Counted from the stretch's first letter, positions 27,027 to 37,235 are shown. The stretch: 64,000 nucleotides of DNA from Intestinibaculum porci (GCF_003925875.1 NZ_AP019309.1:2356001-2420000), one strand, 5' to 3'. Program-made: numbers and translations. Notes: generated from the letters alone by a model not told the origin.

Positions 27027-27818
27027 TTATTTCAATAATATACATATATGTTTATACATTTTGAGATACTTGCACTTACGTCTAAGCATCAGATAATGAT
27101 AAACAATGTGATTCATCAAACCTTTTCTATAATAATTGTAAATATCTTTCTTGGAGATTTCAAATCTTTTCATGGCGGACTGATAGTCTTGTCCTTCTAA
27201 GGAGTAATCCTGCTTTAAGATGGTAGATACATAAATAATCTTTTTATGTTTGGCTTTCATGTCTCTAATAAAGGCATGATCCACATAATCTAAGAAGTAA
27301 GATTCATCATAACGATAATCATTGAAGATCTCCCCTTTGATCATCATCCCCGTATTAATACCATTGATATGATCAGCTGTAATATCTTCTAAAGAAGAGG
27401 CTAAGACGCAGCGGTATTTGGTCATAATACTAGGTGATAACAAAGCTTGATTTTGATCATAAATAATAGGCAAGTAAATATCCGCATCACCATAAGCTTT
27501 TTCCATCGCCGCAAAATAGCTGTTATCAAAGGTTGTATCATCATCAAATAAAACAACGGCCTGTCCTTCTAATTGTCCCTTAAAGAGATCGATACCCGCA
27601 TTATAAGCTTTTGATAAGCCCTGATTGCCATGCATCGATAAATAATGACAATGATCATGGATGCTAAATGATGCATTATGATAATCACGCGTACTGTTAT
27701 CAATGAGAACTGCATGAATCTTTCCCTGTTTATAAGCATCCGTCGCAAACAGACTCTTGATGCTTGAAGAATCCTGATAATGTTTATTATAAATGACAAT
27801 CAGCGTGTAAAATTGCAT
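27027..27818 (-). CDS. Family 2 glycosyltransferase
   Basis: The 263-residue cytoplasmic GT2 enzyme is shorter than most. It shows YTLIVIYNKHYQDSSSI at the N-terminus, LSMHGNQGLSKAYNAGID, and a metal-binding motif FDDDTTFDNSYF. An acceptor-side motif IDHAFIRDM is seen later as YVDHAFIRDMK. It probably adds one sugar to the lipid-linked repeat unit. It lies 9 nt downstream of the preceding GT gene. Donor and acceptor cannot be told from sequence. Confidence 0.87.
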   Translation of the reverse strand: MQFYTLIVIYNKHYQDSSSIKSLFATDAYKQGKIHAVLIDNSTRDYHNASFSIHDHCHYLSMHGNQGLSKAYNAGIDLFKGQLEGQAVVLFDDDTTFDNSYFAAMEKAYGDADIYLPIIYDQNQALLSPSIMTKYRCVLASSLEDITADHINGINTGMMIKGEIFNDYRYDESYFLDYVDHAFIRDMKAKHKKIIYVSTILKQDYSLEGQDYQSAMKRFEISKKDIYNYYRKGLMNHIVYHYLMLRRKCKYLKMYKHICILLK

Positions 27819-27827
27819 AGTATCTCC

Positions 27828-28721
27828 TTAAAATTTGTTTAAGCGAATGGCTAAACGAATGCGTTTATTGATATTACTGTAAGGGGTCTTTAATAAGGGA
27901 TCATGTAATAAATACCTCTTAGAAGCTTTATTGGTGGGATAATCACTGAAGGCTTTGATTAAAGGCATCGCTTCAGGCGTGATCAGATCACTGTAACCCT
28001 GTAATAATTCTAACGCAATGTTTTGTCTGATGCGCACATGATCACCAAAAGCTTCTTTTAACTGGCCCAATAGTTTTTTGAGTTTTGGCTCTTTATAGCC
28101 TAAAACATTATCGCCATGCTGGCGATAATTAATATAAGCATGATCATCTATATAGACAAAGCCGCCAATGGCATAAGTAACACGAGTGATCCAGGAATCA
28201 TGCATTTTAATAAAGGATGGAGTATAGCGCTGCATCACCTTTAAAAGGGCATCATTAAAGACCTGGGTACAGCCGGTCGCTTCATTTTTGATCATCGCAT
28301 TTTCTAAAGTATGATACGTATTGACCGGTTTGGTTTCTATATAATGAAGATTTTCATCGACTATTTTTGTGGCGGACATATAAAGAGCTGGTTCTTTATG
28401 ATCTTTTAAGGCGTTGATAGCCATCATGAGTTTATCATCATCCCAGACATCATCCTGATCACAGAAAGCATAATAATCAGCCTCTCCGGCTTGGCTGATC
28501 AAATGCATGAAGGAGCGGGCTGGTTTAAGGTTTTCACCCTGGTAATAGGTTAAATCATGGGATAAGCTCCATGCATGTAAAATGTCGATGGTGGCATCTG
28601 TGCTGCCATCATCACGCACTAATACGCACACATCGACATCTTTCTGATTGAAAAGACTTTTGAGCTGTGGCTCTAAATAACGTTCCCCATTATAGGTCGA
28701 CATTAAGACTTGTACTTTCAT
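27828..28721 (-). CDS. Family 2 glycosyltransferase (rhamnosyltransferase-like)
   Basis: The 297-residue GT2 enzyme begins KVQVLMSTYNGERYLEPQLKS and has VRDDGSTDAT and YAFCDQDDVWDDDKL (DxD-type). This set is typical of RgpB/RfbF-like rhamnosyltransferases, which fits the dTDP-rhamnose genes at 16.3-19.8 kb. A role in adding rhamnose is inference from motif style. The next gene upstream ends 1 nt before its start, so expression is coupled. Confidence 0.87.
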   Translation of the reverse strand: MKVQVLMSTYNGERYLEPQLKSLFNQKDVDVCVLVRDDGSTDATIDILHAWSLSHDLTYYQGENLKPARSFMHLISQAGEADYYAFCDQDDVWDDDKLMMAINALKDHKEPALYMSATKIVDENLHYIETKPVNTYHTLENAMIKNEATGCTQVFNDALLKVMQRYTPSFIKMHDSWITRVTYAIGGFVYIDDHAYINYRQHGDNVLGYKEPKLKKLLGQLKEAFGDHVRIRQNIALELLQGYSDLITPEAMPLIKAFSDYPTNKASKRYLLHDPLLKTPYSNINKRIRLAIRLNKF

Positions 28722-28722
28722 A

Positions 28723-29946
28723 TTACTCCTTTAGAAATAGCTTTTCATATTCAGTGACAATATAATCCCAGCTATAAGCTATGTTGATCCGCTGCTTTGC
28801 TTTTTGGCCTAACGTTTCAATTTGCGTTGGGGTTAGCTTCTCTGCTTCATCAATCAGATGCGCTAAGTTACCATCCTCTAAGTTCCAGTATAAAGCGGCT
28901 TCTTCAGCGACTTCTTTATTGAAACCAACATCTAATAAAAGATTGACTTTGGTGGAGCCTAAAGCTTCTAACAGACTTGGGTTCGTACCGCCAACACTAT
29001 GACCATGGAAATAACCATAGGCATTTTCACGAATCTTTTTGAGTAATTCTGAGTTATAGACCGTCCCGACAAATTTGATACGGGGATCGGTTTCAAAGTG
29101 TAAACGATTCTCTAAGTCTCTTAAGAACTTATCATTGGCAGTCGTAATAATCGCGAGGGAACGTGTTGAATGAGACTTCATGAATTCTCTAATAATCGTT
29201 TCAAAGTTGTTTTCTGGGACAAAACGGCCAACGATCAAATAATAATCATTCACTCTTAAATGACGTTCTTCTAACCATTTATGGAAGTTAGGATCATCAT
29301 CCGCTAAGGTTGATGGCGAAGTTTCTGAACCATAGGCAATGAATGTGGTCTTAGGATGAAACTCACTATATTCTTCATGAATATAGCTTTCAATGTTTTT
29401 AGAATCGCAGACAAGTAAATCGGCATGTTTCACCATCAGCTTCTCAGAATACTTCCAGTATTTACGAATAGCTTTATTCCATTTAGCGCGCATCCATTCA
29501 TGGCCATCAGGATTGACGTATAATTCACCGCCTAATGCTTCAATCTGTTTTTTGTAGTGATGAATAAATGGTCCAATACGGCAGGCTAAGATATAAATAA
29601 TAGGATGTTCGATATCGCGTTCTTTAATGTATTGAATACATCTTTTTAACGCCGCAATATCATAATATACCGCTTTAGCGGGACCGATTTGTGGCACAAA
29701 GACGTTAAAACATTTGGCATCGTTATACATAAAACGACCATTACGGTTACTCAAACAGGCCACGTGATAGGTAATATCCTGACTTTTACGATAAGCGGTC
29801 AGCTTTTCTACAAAGGTTTCAAAACCGCCATAAGAAGCAGGGATACCCTTGGAACCGATAATAAAAACCTGTCTTTTCTTTGTACTATAATCAGGGTTAC
29901 TTTTATGCAGTTGTAATTCTTCTACGTTTTTATTATTAATAATCAT
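28723..29946 (-). CDS. DUF1972-type glycosyltransferase (Cps2T/WchF-like)
   Basis: The 407-residue GT-B enzyme has an N-terminal DUF1972 domain (VFIIGSKGIPASYGGFETFVEKLT), followed by a GT4 C-terminal half with YLIVGRFVPENNFETIIREF and GHSVGGTNPSLLEALGS. Proteins of this type in streptococcal capsule loci are rhamnosyltransferases acting on the lipid-linked first sugar. It follows the initiating transferase gene by 14 nt, the usual place for the second enzyme of repeat-unit assembly. Confidence 0.9.
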   Translation of the reverse strand: MIINNKNVEELQLHKSNPDYSTKKRQVFIIGSKGIPASYGGFETFVEKLTAYRKSQDITYHVACLSNRNGRFMYNDAKCFNVFVPQIGPAKAVYYDIAALKRCIQYIKERDIEHPIIYILACRIGPFIHHYKKQIEALGGELYVNPDGHEWMRAKWNKAIRKYWKYSEKLMVKHADLLVCDSKNIESYIHEEYSEFHPKTTFIAYGSETSPSTLADDDPNFHKWLEERHLRVNDYYLIVGRFVPENNFETIIREFMKSHSTRSLAIITTANDKFLRDLENRLHFETDPRIKFVGTVYNSELLKKIRENAYGYFHGHSVGGTNPSLLEALGSTKVNLLLDVGFNKEVAEEAALYWNLEDGNLAHLIDEAEKLTPTQIETLGQKAKQRINIAYSWDYIVTEYEKLFLKE

Positions 29947-29960
29947 AAGAATATCCTTTA

Positions 29961-31343
29961 TTAACGAGCACCTTTTTTAGTAAAAGTGGCCTGAAACGTT
30001 TTAAATATCACAATAATGTCAAGCCAAAGGTTCCAGTTTTTATAATAGTAAACATCTAACTTCATACGTTCTTTAAAGCCGAGATCACTGCGGCCATTGG
30101 CCTGCCACATGCCAGTTATACCTGGTTTAGAGCGGATAATAACATCATAGTCATCACCCATTTCTGCTTTTTCACCTGGTAAATACGGACGTGGACCAAC
30201 TAGGCTCATTTCTCCTTTTAAAACATTAAAGAACTGAGGAAATTCATCGATCGAACTGCGTCGTAATGATTTCCCCGTTGGGGTGACGCGAGGATCATAA
30301 CGTAATTTTTTATGTTTATGATACTCTTCCCTAATGTCTTTATTGACTTTCATCATTTCCTCTAGCTTTTCTTCTGCATGTGGGATCATTGTTCTAAACT
30401 TATAAATGGTAATCGTTTTCCCACGAAAACCAATACGTTTCTGTTTAAAGATAATCGGATCATGATCACCATGTCTGATATAAGAGATCTTCACAAAGAT
30501 CGCCATAATGGCGGTTATAAGGCAGCCAATTAAAGAAATCAGAATATCGAAGAAACGCTTCCAGAAACGATCAAAAACACTTGGGGTATCTTTTGAGGTA
30601 CTGATTAAGAGAATCCCATCAAAATCCTGTACTTCCGAAGAGAAGTTGACTAAGTTATAGTCTTCCGGCATATATTTGACAGAATCCACTAATTTAGCGG
30701 AACGCTCTAAGATCGTATTGAGATCTTTCCCTGAGAGTTCAGGTTCCCCGATGACGATCTGATCGATATCATTTTCTTTGATGACCACATCAAAGTTCTT
30801 ATAGTCAAAGACATGATGGGCATCACGGTTATAAAATAACTCTTCAGACATTTCATACTGTTCTTGGAAATAGTGGGGATCATTGAGATCAATGAAACCT
30901 ACGACTTCGGTTATAGCGAATTTATTATCATTGACAATACAGCCATAACGATAAGCTGTTTCACTGGTACCCACTACTAAAGTCTTCTTACTTAAGACAC
31001 TTCTAAAGACCACGCGTAAGAAGTAAGAAACAAACAAATCGACAAAGAACATAATCGTTGATAAGAAGATTAAATAACGTCTTGGCACCCCTTCAAATGT
31101 GGAAGGCATAATAATCGCAAAGGTGATCATATAAAGAATCGTTGCGAGAAAAACTTTACGAATTTCATCCCAAATAAGGGAATCTTTGATACTGTAATGT
31201 CCCATGACGAATAAGTAGATAATATAAAGACCTAAGTCCTGTCTAAACATTGGCGGATTTAAATGCCATGCTGTATAAATTAAATAAAATACCAAACACT
31301 CGATAATCACGAGGATCAACGAGAGGATTTTTTTACTTCTCAT
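29961..31343 (-). CDS. Initiating polyprenyl-phosphate sugar phosphotransferase
   Basis: The 460-residue membrane enzyme has four to five N-terminal helices, a cytoplasmic NAD-fold-like middle part (VVGTSETAYRYGCIVND), another helix at about 270-295, and the catalytic bacterial sugar transferase domain. Motifs are FKQKRIGFRGKTITIYKFRTM, RRSSIDEFPQFFNVLKGEMS and LVGPRPYLPGE, then PGITGMWQANGRSD. It transfers sugar-1-phosphate to undecaprenyl phosphate, the first step of exopolysaccharide assembly. It is the first gene of the five-gene operon; GGAGG precedes the start. Confidence 0.94.
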   Translation of the reverse strand: MRSKKILSLILVIIECLVFYLIYTAWHLNPPMFRQDLGLYIIYLFVMGHYSIKDSLIWDEIRKVFLATILYMITFAIIMPSTFEGVPRRYLIFLSTIMFFVDLFVSYFLRVVFRSVLSKKTLVVGTSETAYRYGCIVNDNKFAITEVVGFIDLNDPHYFQEQYEMSEELFYNRDAHHVFDYKNFDVVIKENDIDQIVIGEPELSGKDLNTILERSAKLVDSVKYMPEDYNLVNFSSEVQDFDGILLISTSKDTPSVFDRFWKRFFDILISLIGCLITAIMAIFVKISYIRHGDHDPIIFKQKRIGFRGKTITIYKFRTMIPHAEEKLEEMMKVNKDIREEYHKHKKLRYDPRVTPTGKSLRRSSIDEFPQFFNVLKGEMSLVGPRPYLPGEKAEMGDDYDVIIRSKPGITGMWQANGRSDLGFKERMKLDVYYYKNWNLWLDIIVIFKTFQATFTKKGAR

Positions 31344-31367
31344 ATAAGAACCTCCGTTTGCCTTTTT

Positions 31368-31396
31368 ATTATAACCTTGCCTATCGTTATTTACAA
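31368..31396 (-). promoter_or_regulatory. Promoter of exopolysaccharide operon
   Basis: On the minus strand TTGTAA and TATAAT are separated by exactly 17 bp. The -10 lies about 25 nt upstream of the start of the first operon gene, with GGAGG between. Confidence 0.8.
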
Positions 31397-31406
31397 ATAT
31401 ATTTCA

Positions 31407-33170
31407 TTAATGGCTCATATAAGGCGCTGACTTCTTATATTTTTTTGGCCAGTTATAGGAAGAAGTGTAGACCCACATGGCATCCTGCCATGAATGAAGC
31501 GTGCCGGCTGCGACACTGATTTCCTTTTGACCATCACGTTTATAATGAATATAAGTGAGATACGGATCACTGTGATCATAAGTCGCCGGCGTATCAATAT
31601 ATTTATAGACATCATAAACGGGTTTAGGCTGGTTCTTTTCATCTAAGAGACCACATGATAAGCCAACTTTCGTTTCATCCTGATGATCTTTAAGGCGATA
31701 AAAGTTAAAACTCTTAATAAAGGATAACTGTGAGGCTTTATAGTAAGCCTGAGCAACGCTAGCTGCCTGCTGGTTTTGGCTTTCTTTTGTATTTGAACCT
31801 GATGAAGGTCCCCCTTCGGTTAAGTAAACAGAGCGCATCTGCCCTTTATACTTGAGGCTGTTTTGATCTAAATATTCACCTAATACCTCTAAGTTAGAGA
31901 AGGTAATAATCTTTGAAGTATTATAATCTCCCGTCAAATTGCCCGTCTCCACATCACTGCCGGCATAATTGCTTTTGGTATTAATGGCACTATATAAATG
32001 CGGCGCAATAGCCCAGTCGTAGGCCCCACGAGCATTGGTATAATGCGCTAACCAATCGAGCATTTCTTTAGGTTTGAGACAATAGCCATAAGCCGCTGCA
32101 TCTACTTCACTCTGTGCAGCATTCCACATATGGGTAAAAGGCACAACAACCTGTGCATTCGCTGCATATTTTTTCACTGCTAAGTTGCTTAAACGTAAGG
32201 TTCTTTCATATTCTTCCATATAGGTATTGAGATCATGACAGTTATAGAAATAATAAGTGGAATCAATCTCATTTGAGATGACATAATTGGAAATATAGCC
32301 CTGCTGAGCATTTTGCGAATAACGCTTGGCAAGAAATTCCATCGTCGCAATAAGGTACTCACGTCCTAGATCATTAGCTGTATTTGTCCCCATCAGAGTA
32401 TTGCTGACAGGGGAATCATACTTAAGGGCGTCAGGATAAGTGGTATAATAGCCGCCGCTTTTCCAGGCCGCGATAATAGCAATGACATTCATATGACGTT
32501 TGGAAGCTTCCTGAACATACTTATCATATTCACTTACTGCGTCTTTATGGAAATAGTACATTTTTCCATTCACTTTCATCGATATAGCATCATTAGGAAT
32601 CATCATCGTTTTTCCATTGACTGGTTCGTTAGAATAAATGAGCTCTGAAATCGCAATATTAATAGTAATGGACTTCACGTTTAAGTCGTCAGCATATTTG
32701 AATTCATTTTCCCGATCTGCATCCGCAAACATCCCTTTGATCGTACTTTGTTTAAAACGAACATTCTGATTTTCTGATAAGATGTCTGTAGCATAGACCG
32801 GGCCATAAAGAATAGTGTTTTCATAAATAACATAATATTTATAATATAACGCATCATAGCCGTTTGTATAACGATCAATCGTAAAGGTTCTATTTGTCCC
32901 ACAGCGATAACGACCAATGAAGGTTCCCTGACTTTTCACACTACTGCTTATACCCCTTATTGTATCAGTAGAATAATAGTCATTGGCATGATAGGCATAT
33001 ACATAGGCATGACCGCTCACACCTAACCGATGAAGGGAAATCACTACCTGATTTTTTGTGACTGATACGATCATTGGATGATTAGAACCCTGAGATTTAT
33101 TCTGATAAAGATAAAGACTTGAGAAAACAAGTGTAATCATGAGTAATACAATTGCTAATTTTTTCTTCAT
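31407..33170 (-). CDS. DUF5722-like secreted predicted glycosidase (copy 1)
   Basis: The 587-residue protein has a signal peptide (about 1-26, or an uncleaved anchor), an N-terminal beta domain with repeats like YAYHANDYYSTDTIRGISS, and a catalytic-looking domain from about 155. Glu pairs expected of a clan GH-A TIM barrel are seen: SNEIDST (acid/base position after strand 4) and YLTEGGPSSG (nucleophile position after strand 7), with NVIAIIAAW between. DUF5722 is a family of unknown function; glycosidase action on polysaccharide is inferred from these motifs and from its place next to the exopolysaccharide operon. Confidence 0.78.
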   Translation of the reverse strand: MKKKLAIVLLMITLVFSSLYLYQNKSQGSNHPMIVSVTKNQVVISLHRLGVSGHAYVYAYHANDYYSTDTIRGISSSVKSQGTFIGRYRCGTNRTFTIDRYTNGYDALYYKYYVIYENTILYGPVYATDILSENQNVRFKQSTIKGMFADADRENEFKYADDLNVKSITINIAISELIYSNEPVNGKTMMIPNDAISMKVNGKMYYFHKDAVSEYDKYVQEASKRHMNVIAIIAAWKSGGYYTTYPDALKYDSPVSNTLMGTNTANDLGREYLIATMEFLAKRYSQNAQQGYISNYVISNEIDSTYYFYNCHDLNTYMEEYERTLRLSNLAVKKYAANAQVVVPFTHMWNAAQSEVDAAAYGYCLKPKEMLDWLAHYTNARGAYDWAIAPHLYSAINTKSNYAGSDVETGNLTGDYNTSKIITFSNLEVLGEYLDQNSLKYKGQMRSVYLTEGGPSSGSNTKESQNQQAASVAQAYYKASQLSFIKSFNFYRLKDHQDETKVGLSCGLLDEKNQPKPVYDVYKYIDTPATYDHSDPYLTYIHYKRDGQKEISVAAGTLHSWQDAMWVYTSSYNWPKKYKKSAPYMSH

Positions 33171-33610
33171 AATAGCACTCCTTTCTTCCCATCATCTCAT
33201 AGGGACTGCAAATAAACCCAAACATTTTTCCTTTTCTTGACGCTATTCTACGCAAAAAAGCAGAAATCGTCAAATCAGCAATTCTGCCTTTCATTCTGAT
33301 TATAAACATAGAAATTATTGCAAATGCAATGGCCTTTACAAAAAATAATATTAGCAATATCTTCCCACTTAGCTGTTACGTTGACCGATGGATTTACCTT
33401 CTTATTTAACGAAAGAAGTTTTTTGTCGGTTACCGACCGGATGATTTTTTTAGCGATTGTTTTTAAGGTAAAGTGTATAACTTTGCTCTTTTGTAATCTT
33501 CTTTGATTTTACCGACAATAGTAGCGATGCAGCAGATACTGGATTTGTGAAAAGCAGAGATAACCCTGTGATTGATAATTGAATAGAATGTGCATCTTTA
33601 CAAATATCCA
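33171..33610. other. Intergenic, AT-rich
   Basis: No supported gene. A short palindrome GTCGGT-T-ACCGAC at 33425-33437 lies about 255 bp upstream of the copy-1 DUF5722-like gene, with further GACCGAT and ACCGAC-type sequences around it. It could be an operator; the promoter for the secreted gene must lie here but is not obvious. Confidence 0.35.
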
Positions 33611-33642
33611 AAATAATATAAAACAGGACGATCAGGTCCTGT
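33611..33642 (-). terminator. Terminator of beta-helix gene
   Basis: On the minus strand ACAGGAC-CTGATC-GTCCTGT forms a perfect 7-bp stem followed by TTTATATTATT. It overlaps the second stop codon of the beta-helix frame (33642-33644), not the premature stop, which supports the longer original gene. Confidence 0.75.
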
Positions 33643-34589
33643 TACTGCAGTTCATATTTTCCATTTACATAGTTCCAATTATTAGAAATATTCTCGTTGG
33701 TATTGTCACCATAATTCACAAGATATCTTGCAATGTTTTTGCCTTTATTGTTTTGACATGTGACACCATTGATATTCAAGAGTTCAATGGCATCGCCTCG
33801 TACTTTGTTGAAGGTATTATTTTTGATTGTAAAGTTCTTATGTTTGTATTTTAAGTATTGTGGTTCATTATAATGGGTGCCGATGCCTGATAATACATTG
33901 GTTAATTAACAGTTGGTAACGGTAATATTCTCGCAGGTCGTATGGTCATAGGGAATGGTCGTCCCCTGCCCTTTAATGGCTGAATCAAATGCGATGGCTA
34001 GACCGCCAATGAGGTTTTGTTTTCTCTTTGTCCCTTTATAGAAGTAATGATGAGAGATATTGACATGATCAATCTTTGCATTCTTGACAGCATTGACTTC
34101 AATCATATGCATTCCCGAAAAGTTCTTCCAGGTCATATTTTTGATTGTCAGATTATGTCCATGATCAATTTCAATGCCTTTATGATAGTTGGTCGCATTA
34201 TCCTTATGAATTTGACCATCCCAAATACCGCCTTCGATGACGACCTTACTAAAGCCGGTATAGCCCTTCTTTAAGGGATGGAAGACAATAAAGGCATTTT
34301 CAGGATGCTTCGCAAAGAATTTCTTTTTCATAACGGTTTTGGCACTGGCTTTTAAAGTGATGTTACGGCGCAGATAGATCTGTTGGGAATAGAAGGTTCC
34401 TTTCGGAATCGTCACCGTAGCCCCGCTTGGTGCACTATCAATTGCTCTTTGAATGGCATAGGTGTCATCTTTCTTGTCATTTGCTTTAGCGCCAAAGCTT
34501 GTAACGGAAATGTTTTTGGCACTTACCGGCATACTCATCATTGCCGAAACAAGTAGTGAAGCCGTTATTACTGGTATATATTTCTTCAT
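33642..34589 (-). pseudogene. Secreted right-handed beta-helix (pectate-lyase fold) protein, one in-frame TAA
   Basis: The ATG at 34589 (GGAGG upstream) starts a signal peptide (to about PVSAK), then the GAKANDKKDDTYAIQRAIDSA motif of pectate-lyase/GH28-like beta-helix proteins. Repeats such as FSKVVIEGGIWDGQ, NLTIKNMTWKNF and NAKIDHVNISHH are beta-helix rungs. The frame meets TAA at 33906-33908 after ENITVTNC. The same frame then runs open for 87 further codons with more rungs (FTIKNNTFNKVRGDAIELLNI) to TAA 33642, where the terminator begins. The truncated product would lack the last rungs. Intact relatives act on polysaccharides. Confidence 0.8.
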
Positions 34590-34631
34590 AAATATATCCT
34601 CCATCTTTGTTTGTTTTATCACTACACGCGT

Positions 34632-34661
34632 AAAAAAGGAATGCCATGTAAATGACATTCC
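34632..34661 (-). terminator. Terminator, near-identical to that at 35383
   Basis: On the minus strand GGAATGTCAT-TTAC-ATGGCATTCC is followed by six T residues. It ends the 34678-35289 gene. The same stem occurs at 35383-35406. Confidence 0.85.
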
Positions 34662-34677
34662 CAGTATTATTCTCTTA

Positions 34678-35289
34678 TTATTTAGATTGATGTGTTAAGC
34701 CTCTAGAATTTGGGCGTTTATATGATTTGAAAGCATAAATTGATTTAGTATTTTTGTAATATTTATTCCTCAGCTTATTATAGTTTCCCTTTGTACCTTT
34801 CAAACGATAACCATTTTCTCTTAATTCGTAGTCCCCAGGTGCGTTATCAAAATAGGCTTTTTCATAAAGCTTTTTATTTTTAATGCCTAGTGCCTGAATT
34901 TCTTGATATCCACCGCTACCCCATAAGTGACCTTCTGAAATCCAGCAATTCCTTGCTTTATTAATTCTCGTAGGAACGGTAAATTGAGAATTAAGAATCA
35001 CAGCTTTTCCATTCCTATACGTTGCCACAAAGTTAAAACCTTTCCAATTGCCTTTTCCAAGTAAGAAAAGTTCTGGAGTGCCATCTTTATTTAAATCATA
35101 AGTGAAATAGCGTCCAACATTAATCTTTTCTTCCATGTATTTCTCATAATAGCTGATTTGATTCTTTAAAGCACCATGGGGATTGTTGATAACCTTGGCA
35201 TAAGCGCTAGTATAACCACTCGCATAAACAGGTGATGTTCCCACAAATAATAAAGATGATGTCATTAAGGCAGATAATAATTTCTTCAT
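34678..35289 (-). CDS. Secreted protein, 203 aa, unknown
   Basis: A signal peptide (1-23, ending PVYASG) leads a small domain with YDLNKDGTPELFLLGKGNWKG. The DLNKDGxPEL loop is like calcium-binding FG-GAP or dockerin-like loops seen in Firmicute secreted proteins. The rest has no match I can name. It has no anchor and is probably secreted. GGAGG lies about 8 nt upstream of the ATG. It lies between two other secreted-protein genes with its own terminator. The function is unknown. Confidence 0.75.
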   Translation of the reverse strand: MKKLLSALMTSSLLFVGTSPVYASGYTSAYAKVINNPHGALKNQISYYEKYMEEKINVGRYFTYDLNKDGTPELFLLGKGNWKGFNFVATYRNGKAVILNSQFTVPTRINKARNCWISEGHLWGSGGYQEIQALGIKNKKLYEKAYFDNAPGDYELRENGYRLKGTKGNYNKLRNKYYKNTKSIYAFKSYKRPNSRGLTHQSK

Positions 35290-35374
35290 AGTTAATCCTC
35301 CTCTTCTTTCTTATCTCCTTATACCATCATTATAGCACCGCTTTTTTCAATCTCGCCAAAAACGACATATCCTT

Positions 35375-35406
35375 GCAAAAAAGGAATGCCATATAAATGA
35401 CATTCC
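35375..35406 (-). terminator. Terminator of DUF5722-like copy 2
   Basis: On the minus strand GGAATGTCAT-TTAT-ATGGCATTCC followed by six T residues. Twin of the terminator at 34638-34661 (one loop base differs). Confidence 0.87.
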
Positions 35407-35415
35407 CTCGAATCA

Positions 35416-37134
35416 TTAACGTTTAGTGATCTTTTTCCAAGACCATTTCTTATTCCAGTTAAATGAAGTACTATAAACATTCATAGCTGACTTCCAAGAC
35501 GTTGCTTTTTTAGCTGAACCTTTTCCATTGCGCTTATAAGAAATGTATTTCAGATAACCTTTTGTCCAGGCTGAAGAACTCTTTGTATCAATGTGCTTAT
35601 AGACCTTGTAAGCTGGTTTCTGAGAACCATTTGATTTAAGTAAGCCAACTGATAAACCATTCTTTGCTTCTGAAGCCTCATCTTTTAAACGATAGTAGTT
35701 GAATGATTTAATGAATGGTAAATGAGCGACTTTATAATATTCATAAGCGACTGTCGCCGCCTGATATTTAAGATTCTTTGTCGAGATCTTACCAGAAGAA
35801 GCACCTGATTCTGTTAAGTATACACTTCTCTGTTTACCATTATACTTAATTGTATTTAAGTAACTGCTTAAGACTTCTAAATTAGTAAATGTTAATTCTT
35901 TCGTTGTCTTATAGTTACCTGTTAATACACCCATTGAACTATCAGATAATGTCTGCTGTGCTTTTGTATTGACAACGCCGTAGCAGTGTGGTGCTAAAGC
36001 CCAGTCATAGTTCCCCTGTGCTTTTGATGTTTTAGCTAACCAGTTGGTCATCTTTAATGGTGCGAAAGATGGACCAGGACATTCTTTGAAGACCTGACCG
36101 GCACTCTTTGCCCAGTAATGTGTATATGGTACAGCAACTTTCACATTACCTGCATATTTCTTAATAGCTAAGTTAGATAAACGTAAAGCTCTTGAATATT
36201 CTTCCATGAACTTATTGAAGTTGCTTGTATTATACCAATAATGTGTAAAGTCAATTTCATTACCTAATACATAAGTACTGATATAACCATTGGCTTTAGA
36301 CTGAGAATAACGATGAGCTAAGAATTCGATCATCGCAATAAAGTCATCACGACCAGTAGCATTAGATGTGTTCTGACCCATTGTGATCGTACTCTTAGGT
36401 GAGTTATATCGTAATGCTTTCGCATAAGTATTGTAGTTTTTATTTGTCCAGGCAATTAAAATACCAATGACATTCATCTTTGCGGCTGAAGCTTTCTGGA
36501 TCACAGAATCATAATAGTTAACAGCACTGGTATTAAAATAATACGTCTGTCCATTCACCTGATATGGTGTTGCATCAGCCGGAGCAACGCTCTTAGAAGC
36601 ATACATCAATGTGCCTAAATCAATGTTTAATGTAATTGATGAAACACCTAAATCTTTGGCATATTTGATATTAGATGCATCACCTTCTGTATAGAGACCT
36701 TTCACTGATTTCTGAGTGAAACCGATGCTCTTTTTAGCAGAGGCAATAGAAGTCGCATAGATTGGTCCTTTCACAATCGTATTACCATTTAATAAATAAT
36801 ACTTGTTATATAAACCATCACGACCATTGGCATCATAACGATTCACTGTAATCGTTTTAGACTGACCTTTGCTTACTTTTCCTAAAGCTGTTCCTTTTGT
36901 TTTTACTGATTTGGATACACCTCTAGTGGTATCCTTTTTCGCATATTCATTGGCAGAATAAGCATAAAGTGTCCCACTTTTTTTAGCTTTGGTGATCTTA
37001 ATCTTGATCTTACTTGCGGTAACGCTGACACTCATAGTGTTACTTGCAGCGGAAACATTCTTCACTGGATTAGCGAAGACAACAGATAAGATCATTGAAA
37101 AAGCAATCACAAAAAATAGATTTTTCTTTTTCAT
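35416..37134 (-). CDS. DUF5722-like secreted predicted glycosidase (copy 2)
   Basis: The 572-residue protein has a clean signal peptide (1-30, ending NVSAAS). Residues 33-140 form a beta domain (SGTLYAYSANEYAKKDTTRGVSKS). The probable TIM-barrel part runs from about 150 to 500. The predicted catalytic pair is Glu293 (GNEID) and Glu442 (YLTESG), both matched in copies 1 and 3. The end (WKSAMNVYSTSFNWNKKWSWKK) is also shared. It lacks a wall-binding or anchor domain. The enzyme would act outside the cell; its sugar substrate is unknown. AGGAGAACG-type sequence precedes the start. Confidence 0.8.
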   Translation of the reverse strand: MKKKNLFFVIAFSMILSVVFANPVKNVSAASNTMSVSVTASKIKIKITKAKKSGTLYAYSANEYAKKDTTRGVSKSVKTKGTALGKVSKGQSKTITVNRYDANGRDGLYNKYYLLNGNTIVKGPIYATSIASAKKSIGFTQKSVKGLYTEGDASNIKYAKDLGVSSITLNIDLGTLMYASKSVAPADATPYQVNGQTYYFNTSAVNYYDSVIQKASAAKMNVIGILIAWTNKNYNTYAKALRYNSPKSTITMGQNTSNATGRDDFIAMIEFLAHRYSQSKANGYISTYVLGNEIDFTHYWYNTSNFNKFMEEYSRALRLSNLAIKKYAGNVKVAVPYTHYWAKSAGQVFKECPGPSFAPLKMTNWLAKTSKAQGNYDWALAPHCYGVVNTKAQQTLSDSSMGVLTGNYKTTKELTFTNLEVLSSYLNTIKYNGKQRSVYLTESGASSGKISTKNLKYQAATVAYEYYKVAHLPFIKSFNYYRLKDEASEAKNGLSVGLLKSNGSQKPAYKVYKHIDTKSSSAWTKGYLKYISYKRNGKGSAKKATSWKSAMNVYSTSFNWNKKWSWKKITKR

Positions 37135-37235
37135 AAACGTTCTCCTTCTTTCATTAATCTATCCGCCTCAAGTATACCTCGAGAACAAACCGCATTCAAG
37201 TTTCATTCCTGATCCTTTGAGGTTGACTTAAGTCA

